Part shown: positions 31,166 through 42,960 of the stretch, one piece after another | How the letters are laid out: every line of letters starts with the position of its first letter | Position numbering within the stretch: the stretch's first letter is position 1 | DNA from: Cycas panzhihuaensis | Taxonomy: Eukaryota; Cycadophyta | DNA length: 64,000 bases | Assembly (NCBI GenBank): GCA_023213395.1 | Contig: CM041465.1 | Span: 99,641,741 to 99,705,740 of the forward strand | Direction: 5' to 3' | Notes under the pieces: generated by a model | Databases searched by the model: none | What the model was told of the DNA's origin: nothing | The model's input: only the letters and a program-made list of their open reading frames with translations | Position numbers and translations under genes: made by a program

Positions 31166-31812
31166 TGTTGAGATGATAAGGTTCCAATACCCTGAAACCT
31201 CCACTAAGATCTAAACTATTCTTGTAACTAGTTACAAGAATTGAAACTAAAATTATATGTAAGTTCTTAAACCAGAGATAAAATAATAAAATGAACAAGA
31301 AAGCTAAGCATAAAATATACACCTGATATAACATGGTAAAACCCTAACAGTGTGTTAGGGAAACATCCACACAAGAAAGGTATTAATCTTTATTGTTACA
31401 GAGTGGAGATAATATACATAACCAATAGTAGAGTGCTCTCAACAATAACAAACAACCACCGCCCTACTCATAGTACATTAAATAACCTCAACATAAAGAA
31501 ATATGCCCTAAATTGGCCTACATGAGTGGGTCATATATAGCACAAATCTTGACCATAGAATCTAGAGCATTTTTATCGAATAACCCTGATTCTCTTTATA
31601 ATTTAATATAGTTTCTAGTGCTAATTTTTTGGGTTGGGGGATATCGGCCCTAAACTCCCTCTTAGAAGGGGGTGTTCTATACCCCCATATCCCCCTGGCC
31701 AAGGGGAGCTCCTACCCCCCTTGGATCCCCTTGAGGGAGGTTTAGGGAGGAACTCACGCTTCTAACATGTTAAAATTTTAGCCTCCCAACCATTTGTTAT
31801 CACATTCTAATA
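31166..31812 (-). repeat. E1 right LTR (5' LTR)
   Basis: 647 bp from TGTTGAGATG to CTAATA (terminal CA decayed to TA). Contains the family hairpin at 31342-31360 and a C/G-tract cluster near 31650-31745. Confidence 0.9.
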
Positions 31813-31817
31813 AAGAA

Positions 31818-32302
31818 AACCTTACATTTAGTTCAAATCCTAAAGGCACACCTTTTAGGCAACCCCCTAAACCCAATCTTCTAATAATCTTATCCTTATG
31901 GCTTTTCTTCTCTACATACATCCATTCTCCTTTCACCTCTCAACTTACCACTCCCTTTTCTTGCTTTTAGGTTCCTACTTCACAAGGAACTATCCTTCCT
32001 CCTTCATCTCTTCTTTGGAAGAAGGCCTTTTCTCTCCTTCCTTTCACCATTAGGATAGGATAACTCTCCTTTAGGCTACTTGGTAAACTGAGGATACCCT
32101 TTCCTAATGTAGATCCTAAAAGATCTTTGCCCAAATGGAAGGTCTTAAGCATTATTTGTAGGTACCCGAATCTGTATTCTAATATGTGAATGCCCTTTGA
32201 GGGTGACTTATCCTCTCTTTTGAGTCCCTTAAGCCCTTAGTATAGCTGTAGTATTGGATTAGGTGTCTTTACCCTTAGTGACCCCCTAGAGGTGTGCTTC
32301 CA
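31818..32302 (+). repeat. Element A 3' LTR, part 2 (3' end)
   Basis: Reads in parallel with the reverse complement of 58078-58400 (C LTR end). Shared blocks in order include TTTAGGCTA, the CCCGAA/CCTGAA block, CCTTTGAGGGTGAC-like, CCTTAGTAT and TGACCCC(C)TAGAGG ending in CTTCCA. The end is placed at 32302. The following bases belong to minus-strand gag of element C. Confidence 0.65.
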
Positions 32303-32549
32303 TGGATATCAATATGGATTTTAAGATGGAGGGCATTTAAGAAAATGTCCCTCTTTAATTCCTCGAGTAATGTGGCCTTTATAGAATGGAGGAGGTCATG
32401 AAAATACCATACAAAGTCACAATTCATTTCATTGTGACCTTAATTAAGGGATAATAGGGCCTTGATCCCACTCTTTAAAGGATGTGCTATGTTGAAGTAA
32501 CTAACAAACTTATCTACAAGTTGCTAAAAGGTATGGACTGAGTGGGTAG
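32303..32549 (-). pseudogene. Element C gag, downstream fragment
   Basis: Aligns on the same strand with element B gag at about 51890-52135 (shared GTCCCTCTT(C/T)AATTCC, GGAGGAGGTCATGAAA and ATTTCATTGTGACC-like blocks). It joins 56459 directly once element B is removed: CAAGTTGCT on the left side continues into the ATAAAACTATTGAAGGGCAT segment on the right, as in B gag at 52104-52160. It is the capsid core of gag. Confidence 0.78.
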
Positions 32550-35226
<2,677 letters not shown>

Positions 35227-36277
35227 TGATCCCAAAAGAGCTTAGTTGGTGAAGAAGTCAATTATCAACCTTTTCTCCTTGAGATCCTAAGAGTTAGTGT
35301 AGAAAGCTCAATAACACCAAAATAACAATGAGCTTATGAAAGGAAATTCTACACCAAATCATTTATTCTTTACATTGATCCAAAAGGATGAGGAGTAGTA
35401 CTTTTATTAAACTATGAAAATCTCCATTTAATGGTGGAGAAATCAACTAGCAAAAGAATGGTAAAATTACAAGGAATAAATGATACAATTATACCATAAG
35501 GGGGACTCCAACCCTCCAAATGCCTCTCCAAAGATGCTTCCCAAGTCAAGTCTCCAAGAACCACCTCTCCAACCTATAGTAGGGCTCAATTTATAGAAAT
35601 AAACCAAAATTTCATGTTTAACAAGTGGCAATCATGCAAGTATAACCACTAACCACTAGAATGCATGTTGTCCAAGTGGCCTTCATGCAATTCTTAAACA
35701 ATTGCAACTTGTAATAAATCTTAACGTACTCCAATTTAGCTCAAATTTGGTACACATATAGGAATGCATGTCCCATCAGATTCCTCATATTTTTAGCTCA
35801 TTTGGATGTCATTTGACTACATTTTTATTCATTTAATAATAATATGTATTTGTTGTTTTTCTGTTGTCCAAGTGGCCTTCATGCAATTCTTAAAATCTGT
35901 GGCTTGTAACTAACCTTAACAGACTCTAATTTAGCTCAAATTTGGTACACATATAGGAACATATGTCTCCTCTATTTCCACAAAAGTTTAGCTCATTTGG
36001 ATGTCATTTGGCCATATTTCTATTCATATAATAATAATATATATTTTCTATTTTTTCTACTAGCTGTGGGATTAATTTTATGCAAAAACAAGGCTTTAAC
36101 TCTAATCAAATGATATTTTCTAAAGCCCACCTTTTGTACACATCTAGTGGGATGTGTCTTCTCCTCTTACATAAAATTTCATATAATTTTGATACCATTT
36201 GGCCATATCTCTTTCAGTTATACCAATGCCTAGAATTTTCTGCATCTTGTAAACATATGGTAGATCCTCCTGGATCA
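35227..36277 (-). repeat. Chromovirus left LTR (3' LTR)
   Basis: 1051 bp, TGATCCCAAAAG to CTGGATCA. It contains two internally repeated segments of about 240 bp, each with GTCCAAGTGGCCTTCATG (near 35668 and 35865), so the LTR includes a partial internal duplication. Confidence 0.95.
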
Positions 36278-36293
36278 TGGCTCCCCCTTCCTT
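36278..36293 (-). other. Chromovirus polypurine tract
   Basis: Minus strand AAGGAAGGGGGAGCCA abutting the LTR start TGATCC. Confidence 0.85.
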
Positions 36294-37700
36294 GGAAAAT
36301 AGCCAACTCCTGTTTGGCTTAGAATTGGAGATGGGGAAAATGTTGTTCTCCTTATTGCCTACTAAACCACTTGGCCTTACTAGGCAATTGCCCTGCTACT
36401 CCAATCCTGCAAGATTCATGTGTCTTATGTCTTGTTTTGGTAGATTTTCTCTCCAAGATACAATCTTCCTTGAGAGGCTCCTCACTTTCCAAATACAAAT
36501 CATCAACTGAAGGTAAAGAGAACTGGTCCTGTTCCTCATCAAGCATGGAGGGCTTAAAGAGTTTTAAGTATTCATCATTTACTACTAAATATATTTGCAT
36601 ATAAGGTGGAAGATCAAGTTGGAAATCATTGCCACCTACTTTTCTCAAAATCTTGAATGGTCCATACCTTATAGGTTTGAGTTTCTTGCCTTCTCCTTTT
36701 AACCTCTCCTTGCTCAAGTATAACCATACTAAATCCCCTTCTTGAAAAGTACACTCTTGCCTATGCTTGTCATGTCTTTCCTTGTACTTTTGTTGAGTCC
36801 TTAGAAGTTGATCATGTACTTCTTTATGGACTCTGGATCTTCTCAAGTATCTTAAAGCCTTGTCATGCTCCTCCTTCTCTTTGGATCCTTCCTTAGCTTG
36901 CATGGAAAACTCTAAGTCAAATGGACTTTGAGGTAAGTATCCCAAACAAACTTCAAAAGGTGCTTTAAAGTGTGATGCATGCATTGCTCTATTAAAAGCA
37001 AATTGTAGAAAGGCTAATGATTCATCCCAAGTCTTTGGATGCTTGGAATTGTATCCCCTCAATAGATGTACCAAAGTTCTGTTCACTACTTCGGTTTGTC
37101 CATCTGTTTGAGGATGGAAACTTGTACTCCTCTTCAATTTGGTATCCATCATCTCCCATAGTGACTTCCAAAATGATGAAAGGAATCGAGTGTCCCGATC
37201 TGAAATGATGGAAGAAGGCAAGCCAAAGTTCTTCCATACATGCTAGAAGAATAATTCAGTTGCTCTTGTACTTGTGATTGTCTTCTTACAAGGTATTAGA
37301 CATATAATTTTACTAAACCTATCTACAACAACAAAGAGATAATCATGTCCCTTCCTAGTCATGGGAAGTCCCCCTAAAAAATCAATGGAGATACTATCCC
37401 AAGGCCTAGAGGGAATAGGAAGTGGTGTATACAATCCTAATTTTCTAGAAGAAGGCTTAGAAGTATTACACATTACACATCCTTTTACATATTTTTTTAC
37501 ATCATTTTACATTTTTGGCCATACAACATATCTTCTCAAGTTTGCTAAAGTCTTCTCTATACCAAAGTGACCAACTACTTTAGAAGTATGGGCTTCTCTA
37601 AGCCACTTGATCTTGTCTCCTTTTGATGGAACATAGAGCTGCTCCCCTTTGAAAAGTAGACCATCCTTCCAAGCAAGGCGGGAAGGTCTTCCTTCGCTAG
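36294..37700 (-). pseudogene. Chromovirus integrase with chromodomain-like C-terminus
   Basis: The HHCC region is around 37480-37640 in shifted frames, ending in VMCNTSKPSSRKLG. Segment 37243-37473 has the first catalytic Asp in SISIDFLGGLP and FVVVDRFSKI. A stop (ELFF-stop) precedes segment 36352-37221, which has SSIISDRDTRFLSSFW (second Asp) and QTDGQTEVVNRTL (catalytic Glu), then the GPF/Y-type region (YGPFKILRKVGGNDFQLDLP). The tail (ILERKSTKTRHK and AGQLPSKAKWFS) fits a divergent chromodomain that would direct insertion to heterochromatin. All three catalytic residues are present; one stop and frame shifts upstream inactivate it. Confidence 0.9.
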
Positions 37701-38537
37701 GTTCTCTAATTCTTCCTTCAAAGCTTCATCTTCATGGTACAAGTCTTTGTACTCTTCATGATGCATTGGTTCCACCTGCAAAATCATAAGAGAACTACAA
37801 ACAAAAGTAGAAGAAGAAGTGGAACAAGGTGGTCTAGATAACATATCAACAATTTTGTTATTAGATCCCTTTTTATACTTAATTATAATATTGAATTGTT
37901 GTAAATAACTCATCCACTTCATGTGTCTTGCTTGCTGTAATTTACTTTGAGTTTGTAAAAATTGAAGAGGCTTATGATCGGTATGAACTACAACCTCTTT
38001 TCTGAGCAAGTATGACCTCCAATGCTTGCATGCTTGATGAAGTGCGAACATTTCTCGATCATATGTTGGGTAGTTCTTCACTTGAGGGGTGAAGACTTCC
38101 GAATGGTAAGAAATAGGCTTCCCATCTTGAATAAGGATAACTCCCATTGCATTTCCACTTGCATCAGCTTCTACTTCAAAAAGCCTTTGCAAATTTGGCA
38201 TTGCCAAAATCGGTGCTTCACAAATTTTCTTCTTTAAAAGAAGAAAGGCTTCTTCCTCCTTGGAACCCCAAGTAAACTTTCTACTAGATTTTGTCAATCC
38301 ATGTAGAGGTGCTACAACCTGTGAGAAATGAAGAATAAACTTTCTCAAGTATTGACAAGCTCCTAAAAAACTTCTCACCTCTGTGATATTTGTTGGCCTA
38401 GGCCATTTGAGGATGGCTTGAGTCTTGAGTGGATCAATGCTCAACTTTCCTCCTCCAACCACAAAGCCTAAGAAGATCAAGTTTTCCTTGCCAAATTCAC
38501 ACTTCTTCACATTAAGCTTTAAATGATGCTTAGCCAT
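37575..38537 (-). pseudogene. Chromovirus RT C-terminus and RNase H
   Basis: A 320-codon open segment: HHLKLNVKKCEFGKENLIFLG, SFLGACQYLRKFI, then RNase H with FEVEADASGNAMGVIL, YDREMFALHQACKHWRSYL and VVVHTDHKPLQFL, and the linker GSNNKIVDMLSRPP. Asp, Glu and Asp of RNase H are in place. It continues from RT after a frameshift near 38545-38565 and shifts frame again near its end (about 37680) before integrase. Confidence 0.92.
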
Positions 38538-39474
38538 AGTCTTTAAAACTTCTTCTATGTCTTTGCAAATGTTCCTCCCATGTGTTACTAAAAATCAAAA
38601 TGTCATCAAGATAGACAACAACAAAATTATCCAAGTAAGGCCTTAATATTTCATTCATTAGCCTCATGAATGTTGCAGGAGCATTACACAATCCAAAAGG
38701 CATAACCATCCATTCAAAGAGTCCTTGCTTTGTTTTGAAGGCCGTCTTCCATGTGTCCTCCTCCTTAACCCTAGCTTGGTGATAACCGCTTTTCAAATCC
38801 AATTTAGTGAAATAACAAGCATGCTGAATTTGATCAAGCAAATCATCTATGCGAGGCAAAGGGTAGCAATTTTTAATTGTAATTTTATTTAAAGCACGAA
38901 AATCTATACACATTCTCCATCCTCCATCCTTCTTAGGCACCAAGATAATTGGTGACCCACAAGGTGAACATGAAGGTCTTATGACCCCTCGATCAAGCAA
39001 CTCCTCAACTTGCCTCTTTATCTCATTATTCTCTACAATGGAGTGCCTATACAAAGCAACATTAGGTAATGGTGCATCTCCTACAAGAGTGATTTCGTGC
39101 TCTATCTTTCTCTTTAGTGGAAGCCCATTAACATGTTGAAATAGAATATCATACCTTGTCTTTAACTCCTCAATTTGTTGCATTTGTTTAGGTGATATAA
39201 GAAGAGTGTGAGTAGAAGGACCTTCTTCATCTCTTGGCTCTTCTTTTCTCCTTACCATTAAGATGACGAATTTACCACATGCATTGATCATCCTTTTTGC
39301 TTGAGTAGCTAAAATTAATGCTATCTTATCCAAGTGCTTCTTTATGGCCTTTATGATGAAGCCCTTATTATCCTTCATCAATCGATACTTTCTCTCCCTT
39401 CGATAGAAGAGTGCATCTCGATCCCACAAGTAGGGACTTCCAAGCACAACATGGCATACATCTAGTGGCACCAC
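38530..39474 (-). pseudogene. Chromovirus reverse transcriptase
   Basis: A 314-codon segment: [13 protein letters not shown]-like end of protease ([12 protein letters not shown]), spacer, then RT blocks [20 protein letters not shown] (written here as [14 protein letters not shown]), [57 protein letters not shown] and the catalytic YLDD at 38602-38613. The polymerase core is intact; a frameshift after EEHLQ separates the thumb and RNase H. Confidence 0.93.
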
Positions 39475-39999
39475 ATCACATATTACTTCATCAACAAAAT
39501 CATTAATGATGGAAAATTTAAGTGTACATTGCTTTGATATTTACATTTCCACATCTTTATGGATCCAACCAAGAGGATATGGGTGAGGGTGAGGAGTAGT
39601 TACCAACCCAATACTCTTTACCAAACTTTCTGAGATCAAATTCTTTTGGCTCCCTGGATCTATAATGGCACCAATCATACTATTTCCTACTTGAAGCTTC
39701 AAGTGAAATAGTTCCTCCCTTATAGCATCATCTTCATAATTTGTAAGTAGAGTAACCTTCTCTTCTTCTCCTTCACTTTGAATCTCCACCTCAGAAAGTA
39801 GTGCTTTCCCCTTTTCCTTCTTTCTTAATTCCATATCCTTGATATGCTTTGGATTTAGCTCTGGATGCAACTTCCAACACTTTCGTAATATGACCACTAA
39901 TATCACAATGCTCACAATAGTTAGAACTTTTAACAAAATTAGTTCTTTTCTTCTTTCCTTCTTGCCTTTTAGATGAGTGCAATTTATGATTCTTTTCAT
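39475..39999 (-). pseudogene. Chromovirus gag end and aspartic protease
   Basis: Segment 39541-39999 starts in a shadow frame; from CWKLHPELNPKH onwards it is the true frame following the zinc knuckle. The protease site reads AIIDPGSQKNLISESLV at about 39625-39680, Asp-Pro-Gly-Ser in place of Asp-Ser-Gly-Ser/Thr, followed by TTPHPHPYPLGW. A stop at 39541 ends it before the ILG-type block in the next frame. Confidence 0.85.
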
Positions 40000-40864
40000 A
40001 CTTATTAGAAGTAAAAGTAGAATCTTTAGACATGAATGTAGATTTTTTGCTTTTACTTTCTATTGCCATAGCCATCCTACTTGCTTCTCCAATGGATTGA
40101 ACCTTAAAGAGCCTTAGTTCCTTCCTTATGTATTCATGTAATCCTCCAATGAATTTCATAAGAGTGACATGTTCATCCATATTAATACCAAGTAGCATGC
40201 CATGCCTAAAAAATAAAGAAGTATAGTCTTGGACACTTACACCTCTCCCTTGGCGTAAATATTGCCAAGTGACCCATTGGTCTTCTTCATGACCTATGGG
40301 GTAGAATTGCTTCTTTATTATTTTCTTAAAATCCCTCCATGAAAAAGAAGATACATCATGAGTCTTAAAAAATGCATTCCACCATGTCAATGCATGTTTA
40401 TACAACTTAAGGCTAGCAAATGAAAGCTTTTGAGCATTACTATAAGCATAAATTGTGAAGTAGGTTTCAAGTTGATCCAACCAATGGTCCAACTTTTCAG
40501 CATTTACCTCTCCATCATAAGTTGGAATATCCAACTTTGCCTCCACCTTGAAGGGTTGATGAGATGAAGTACCCTTGCTTTCTTCAAAAGAGTGCTTTAA
40601 GGTCTCCTCCTCTTCCTCTTCATGGTTGTGGTCATATGTGGATCCTCCTTTAAATTCCTTCTCTTTGCCTTTTCCTTTGACTAGAGGTAGAAGGTGGGTC
40701 ATCATTTGCATCAAGGATTTTACATTCTTCTCAAGCTTTTCAAATCTGATTTCTCCATCTTCTTTTTCAGCCATGGTGCTTGGATTCTTTCTTTGTCTTC
40801 TTGGTGATTGCAACACAAGAAAGTCTTCACCTTTATCTTTGTATCCTTTCCTTGTTTGTACCAT
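39870..40864 (-). pseudogene. Chromovirus gag
   Basis: Starts at ATG 40864, 26 bp inside the PBS. The N-terminus is charged with a predicted helical segment (FEKLEKNVKSLMQMM) and an acidic run, then the gag core: DIPTYDGEVNAEKLDHWLDQLETYF, LTWWNAFF, WRDFKKIIKKQFYP and YLRQGRGVSVQDYTSLF. The zinc knuckle begins YCEHCDISGHITK, and a frameshift inside it (about 39880) puts its last Cys in another frame, so the 357-codon open frame ends with non-gag residues. Confidence 0.92.
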
Positions 40865-40889
40865 TCAAGTCCCTACAACAAAGATCAGA

Positions 40890-40902
40890 GGCTCTGATAC
40901 CA
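40890..40902 (-). other. Chromovirus primer binding site (initiator tRNA-Met)
   Basis: Minus strand TGGTATCAGAGCC, identical to the canonical plant site, five bases from the LTR end. Confidence 0.95.
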
Positions 40903-40907
40903 AAATA

Positions 40908-41958
40908 TGATCCCAAAAGAGCTTAGTTGGTGAAGAAGTCAATTATCAACCTTTTCTCCTTGAGATCCTAAAAGTTAGTGTAGAAAGCTCAATAACATCA
41001 AAACAACAATGAGCTTATGAAAGGAAATTCTACACCAAATCATTTATTCTTGACATTGATCCAAAAGTATGAGGAGTAGTACTTTTATTAAACTATGAAA
41101 ATCTCCATTTAATGGTGGAGAAATCAACTAGCAAAAGAATGGTAAAATTACAAGGAATAAATGATACAATTATACTATAAGGGGGACTCCAACCCTTCAA
41201 ATGCCTCTCTAAGGATGCTTCCTAAGTTAAGTCTCCAAGAACCACCTCTCCAACCTTTATTAGGGCTAAATTTATAGAAAGAAACCAAAATTGCATGTTT
41301 AACAAGTGGCAATCATGCAAGTATAACCACTAACCACCAGAATGCATGTTGTCCAAGTGGCCTTCATGCAATTCTTAAAAAGTTGCAACTTGTAATAAAT
41401 CTTAAGATACTCCAATTTAGCTCAAATTTGGTAAACATATAGGAACACATGTCCCCTCATTTTCCGCAAATTTTTAGCTCATTTAGATGTCATTTGACTA
41501 CATTTTTATTCATTTAATAATAATATGTATTTGTTGTTTTTGTACTGTCCAAGTGGCCTTCATGCAATTCTTAAAAGTTATGGCTTGTAACTAACCTTAA
41601 CGGACTCTAATTTAGCTAAATTTTGGTACACATATAGGAACGCATGTCTCCTCCACTTTCTCAAAATTTTAGCTCATTTGGATGTCATTTGGATATATTT
41701 ATATTTATATAATTATAATATATATTTTCTATTTTTTCTGCTAGCTGTGGGATTAATTTTATGCAAAAACAAGGCTTGAACTCTAATCAAATGATATTTT
41801 CTGAACCCCACCTTTTGTACACATCTAGTGGGATGTGTCTTATCCCTTTACACAAAATTTCACATAATTTTGATACCATTTGGCCATATCTCTTTCAGTT
41901 ATACCAATGCCTAGAATTTTCTGCATCCTGTAAACATATGGTAGATCCTCCTGGATCA
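40908..41958 (-). repeat. Chromovirus right LTR (5' LTR)
   Basis: 1051 bp; same length as its partner and the same TGATCC/GGATCA ends. Followed by target duplication CACGG. Confidence 0.95.
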
Positions 41959-42110
41959 CACGGTGATCATGCAAATGAAGCAAACAATCATGCAATGAGG
42001 CAATACTTCTATCAAACTTTCTGAAGAAAAAGTATAAACAAAAAGGAAGAAGCATACCTATGCTTACCTAAGTTGACCTGTCCGTATCCATTCCCAGTAG
42101 CTGGGAAACA
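41959..42110 (-). repeat. Element B 3' LTR, part 2
   Basis: Includes the duplicated CACGG and then continues the B LTR (compare 56302-56453). Ends CTGGGAAACA; in element orientation the LTR begins TGTTTCCCAG. Confidence 0.9.
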
Positions 42111-42121
42111 CTACCCCCTTA
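42111..42121 (-). other. Element B polypurine tract
   Basis: Minus strand TAAGGGGGTAG directly before the LTR start TGTTTCCC. Confidence 0.82.
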
Positions 42122-42439
42122 GTAGTAGAGCCTCGTTGCTTAGAAGCATGGCGTGATAGCGAATATTGGCAATAAAACTGCCAGTAGCACATGTGTATGT
42201 ATATATATAAATCATAATCATAACAAGAGTCAAGGGTATCAGCAAGTGTCATGACATAACATGTGGATACAAGGATAGGGGTGGAGACAACATAGGGGCT
42301 ACCTATGTGCCACTCAGGAATTGACTAGAAGCTAAGAGGGATGAGGGGGCTACCCACATCGTAAGAGTGCAAAGAGAAGTGCATGATGATGTTAGGTAAA
42401 GAGGTAAATGAGAAAACCTGGTAGTTGCCATAGTTTAAC
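42122..42439 (-). other. Element B spacer between second RNase H and 3' LTR
   Basis: No coding region seen. Short TA/TG-rich stretch near 42185-42210. Confidence 0.5.
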
Positions 42440-42960
42440 CTCATTAGTGGCTAACTTTTGGGGGTATGAACGGATCACAAAGTGAACTACTTGATGGCCC
42501 GAGACTTTGGTGACTGAGCAATTGGGCAAATCTCAAGGGTGGTCAACAAGAAGAGGAAGGTGACACTCAAGGATGAGGCAAACGAGGCTGTTCGCCTCAG
42601 CATTGAGGGCCTGAGGGATGTGTCAGATGTTGACAGATTAAAAATTAGCTAGCAGGGATTTGGCAGTTGAAGCGAGGGCTCTCAAGTGAGGGCATCGCAT
42701 CTGGTAAACCTAGGTGAAATGGGACACCACCACCTGGGAGTCGTAAAGAAGAACAATAAACCCATGATGGAAACAGAGTGCGTCAGTGAGGGCTTTGATA
42801 ATAGCTGTATACTCAGCTTCATTATTGGTGGCCTTAAAGAGGAAGATTCTGGAACGTAGAAAATCATGTATGGAAGGACCATGAAGAATCCATGCAGTGG
42901 CAAAAGGTCAACGATTACCACAGCTTCCGCCATTGGTAAAGATGAAGAGAGTCATGGATG
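42440..42960 (-). pseudogene. Element B second (archaeal-type-like) RNase H
   Basis: Minus-strand reading: FIFTNGGSCGN near 42930, ILHGPSIHDFLRSRIFLFKATNNEAEYTAIIKALTDA in pieces near 42790-42890, YDSQVVVSHF near 42740 and a last-helix LNAEANSLV-like block near 42580. It matches the RNase H of element A block by block. As in A, the first catalytic Asp reads Asn (AAT); Glu and the second Asp remain. It is the last module before the 3' LTR, about 3.9 kb downstream of integrase, with the antisense ORF in between. Confidence 0.75.

Larger units (their letters stand above)
26499..31812 (-). mobile_element. Ty1/copia element E1, complete structure, decayed
   Basis: A 5.3 kb minus-strand Tnt1-like copia element with LTRs 26499-27118 and 31166-31812, PBS, polypurine tract, and gag, protease, integrase, RT and RNase H in order. 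Flanks AAGCA (26494-26498) and AAGAA (31813-31817) are a one-mismatch 5 bp target duplication. It is the fullest copy of a family with four members in this window (copy 1 at 1-2503, solo LTR 11364-12006, copy 3 at 62478 on). It lies inside the 3' LTR of element A. Every domain has stops or shifts. Confidence 0.92.
2504..32302 (+). mobile_element. Tat-like Ty3/gypsy element A (nested, 5' end deleted)
   Basis: This is a plus-strand gypsy element in pieces: 2504-7960, 16239-26498 and 31818-32302, split by copia elements E2 and E1. Its order is gag, protease, RT, RNase H, integrase, second RNase H (18.2 kb), an antisense ORF (21.4 to 19.6 kb), tandem arrays, then a long 3' LTR. The CxxHx4Hx4C-like gag knuckle, the protease site with Asp followed by a non-Ser residue, the second RNase H and the antisense ORF all point to the Tat clade. 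The 5' LTR and PBS are absent because the element abuts a truncated copia at 2503/2504. The LTR 3' end at 32302 is set by similarity to the LTR end at 58078. The right flank is minus-strand gag of element C, implying insertion there. Confidence 0.7.
35227..41958 (-). mobile_element. Ty3/gypsy chromovirus, nearly complete
   Basis: A 6732 bp minus-strand element with two LTRs of exactly 1051 bp (35227-36277 and 40908-41958), inverted ends TGATCC/GGATCA, a perfect CACGG target duplication (35222-35226 and 41959-41963), a perfect initiator tRNA-Met PBS and a polypurine tract. One gag-pol frame is broken by few frameshifts and stops, the least decayed element here. About 16 differences were counted by eye in the first 420 bp of the LTR pair. 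The C-terminus after integrase looks like a chromodomain. Confidence 0.95.

Noticed and set aside
36294-40864. Envelope gene making the chromovirus an infectious retrovirus type
   Set aside because: No open frame between integrase and LTR; the tail is chromodomain-like.
40890-40902. Fragment of a tRNA gene
   Set aside because: Only the 13 bases complementary to a tRNA 3' end are present next to an LTR; it is a primer binding site.
40575-40910. 111-codon Ser/Phe-rich + strand open frame
   Set aside because: Antisense of the acidic gag N-terminus of the chromovirus.
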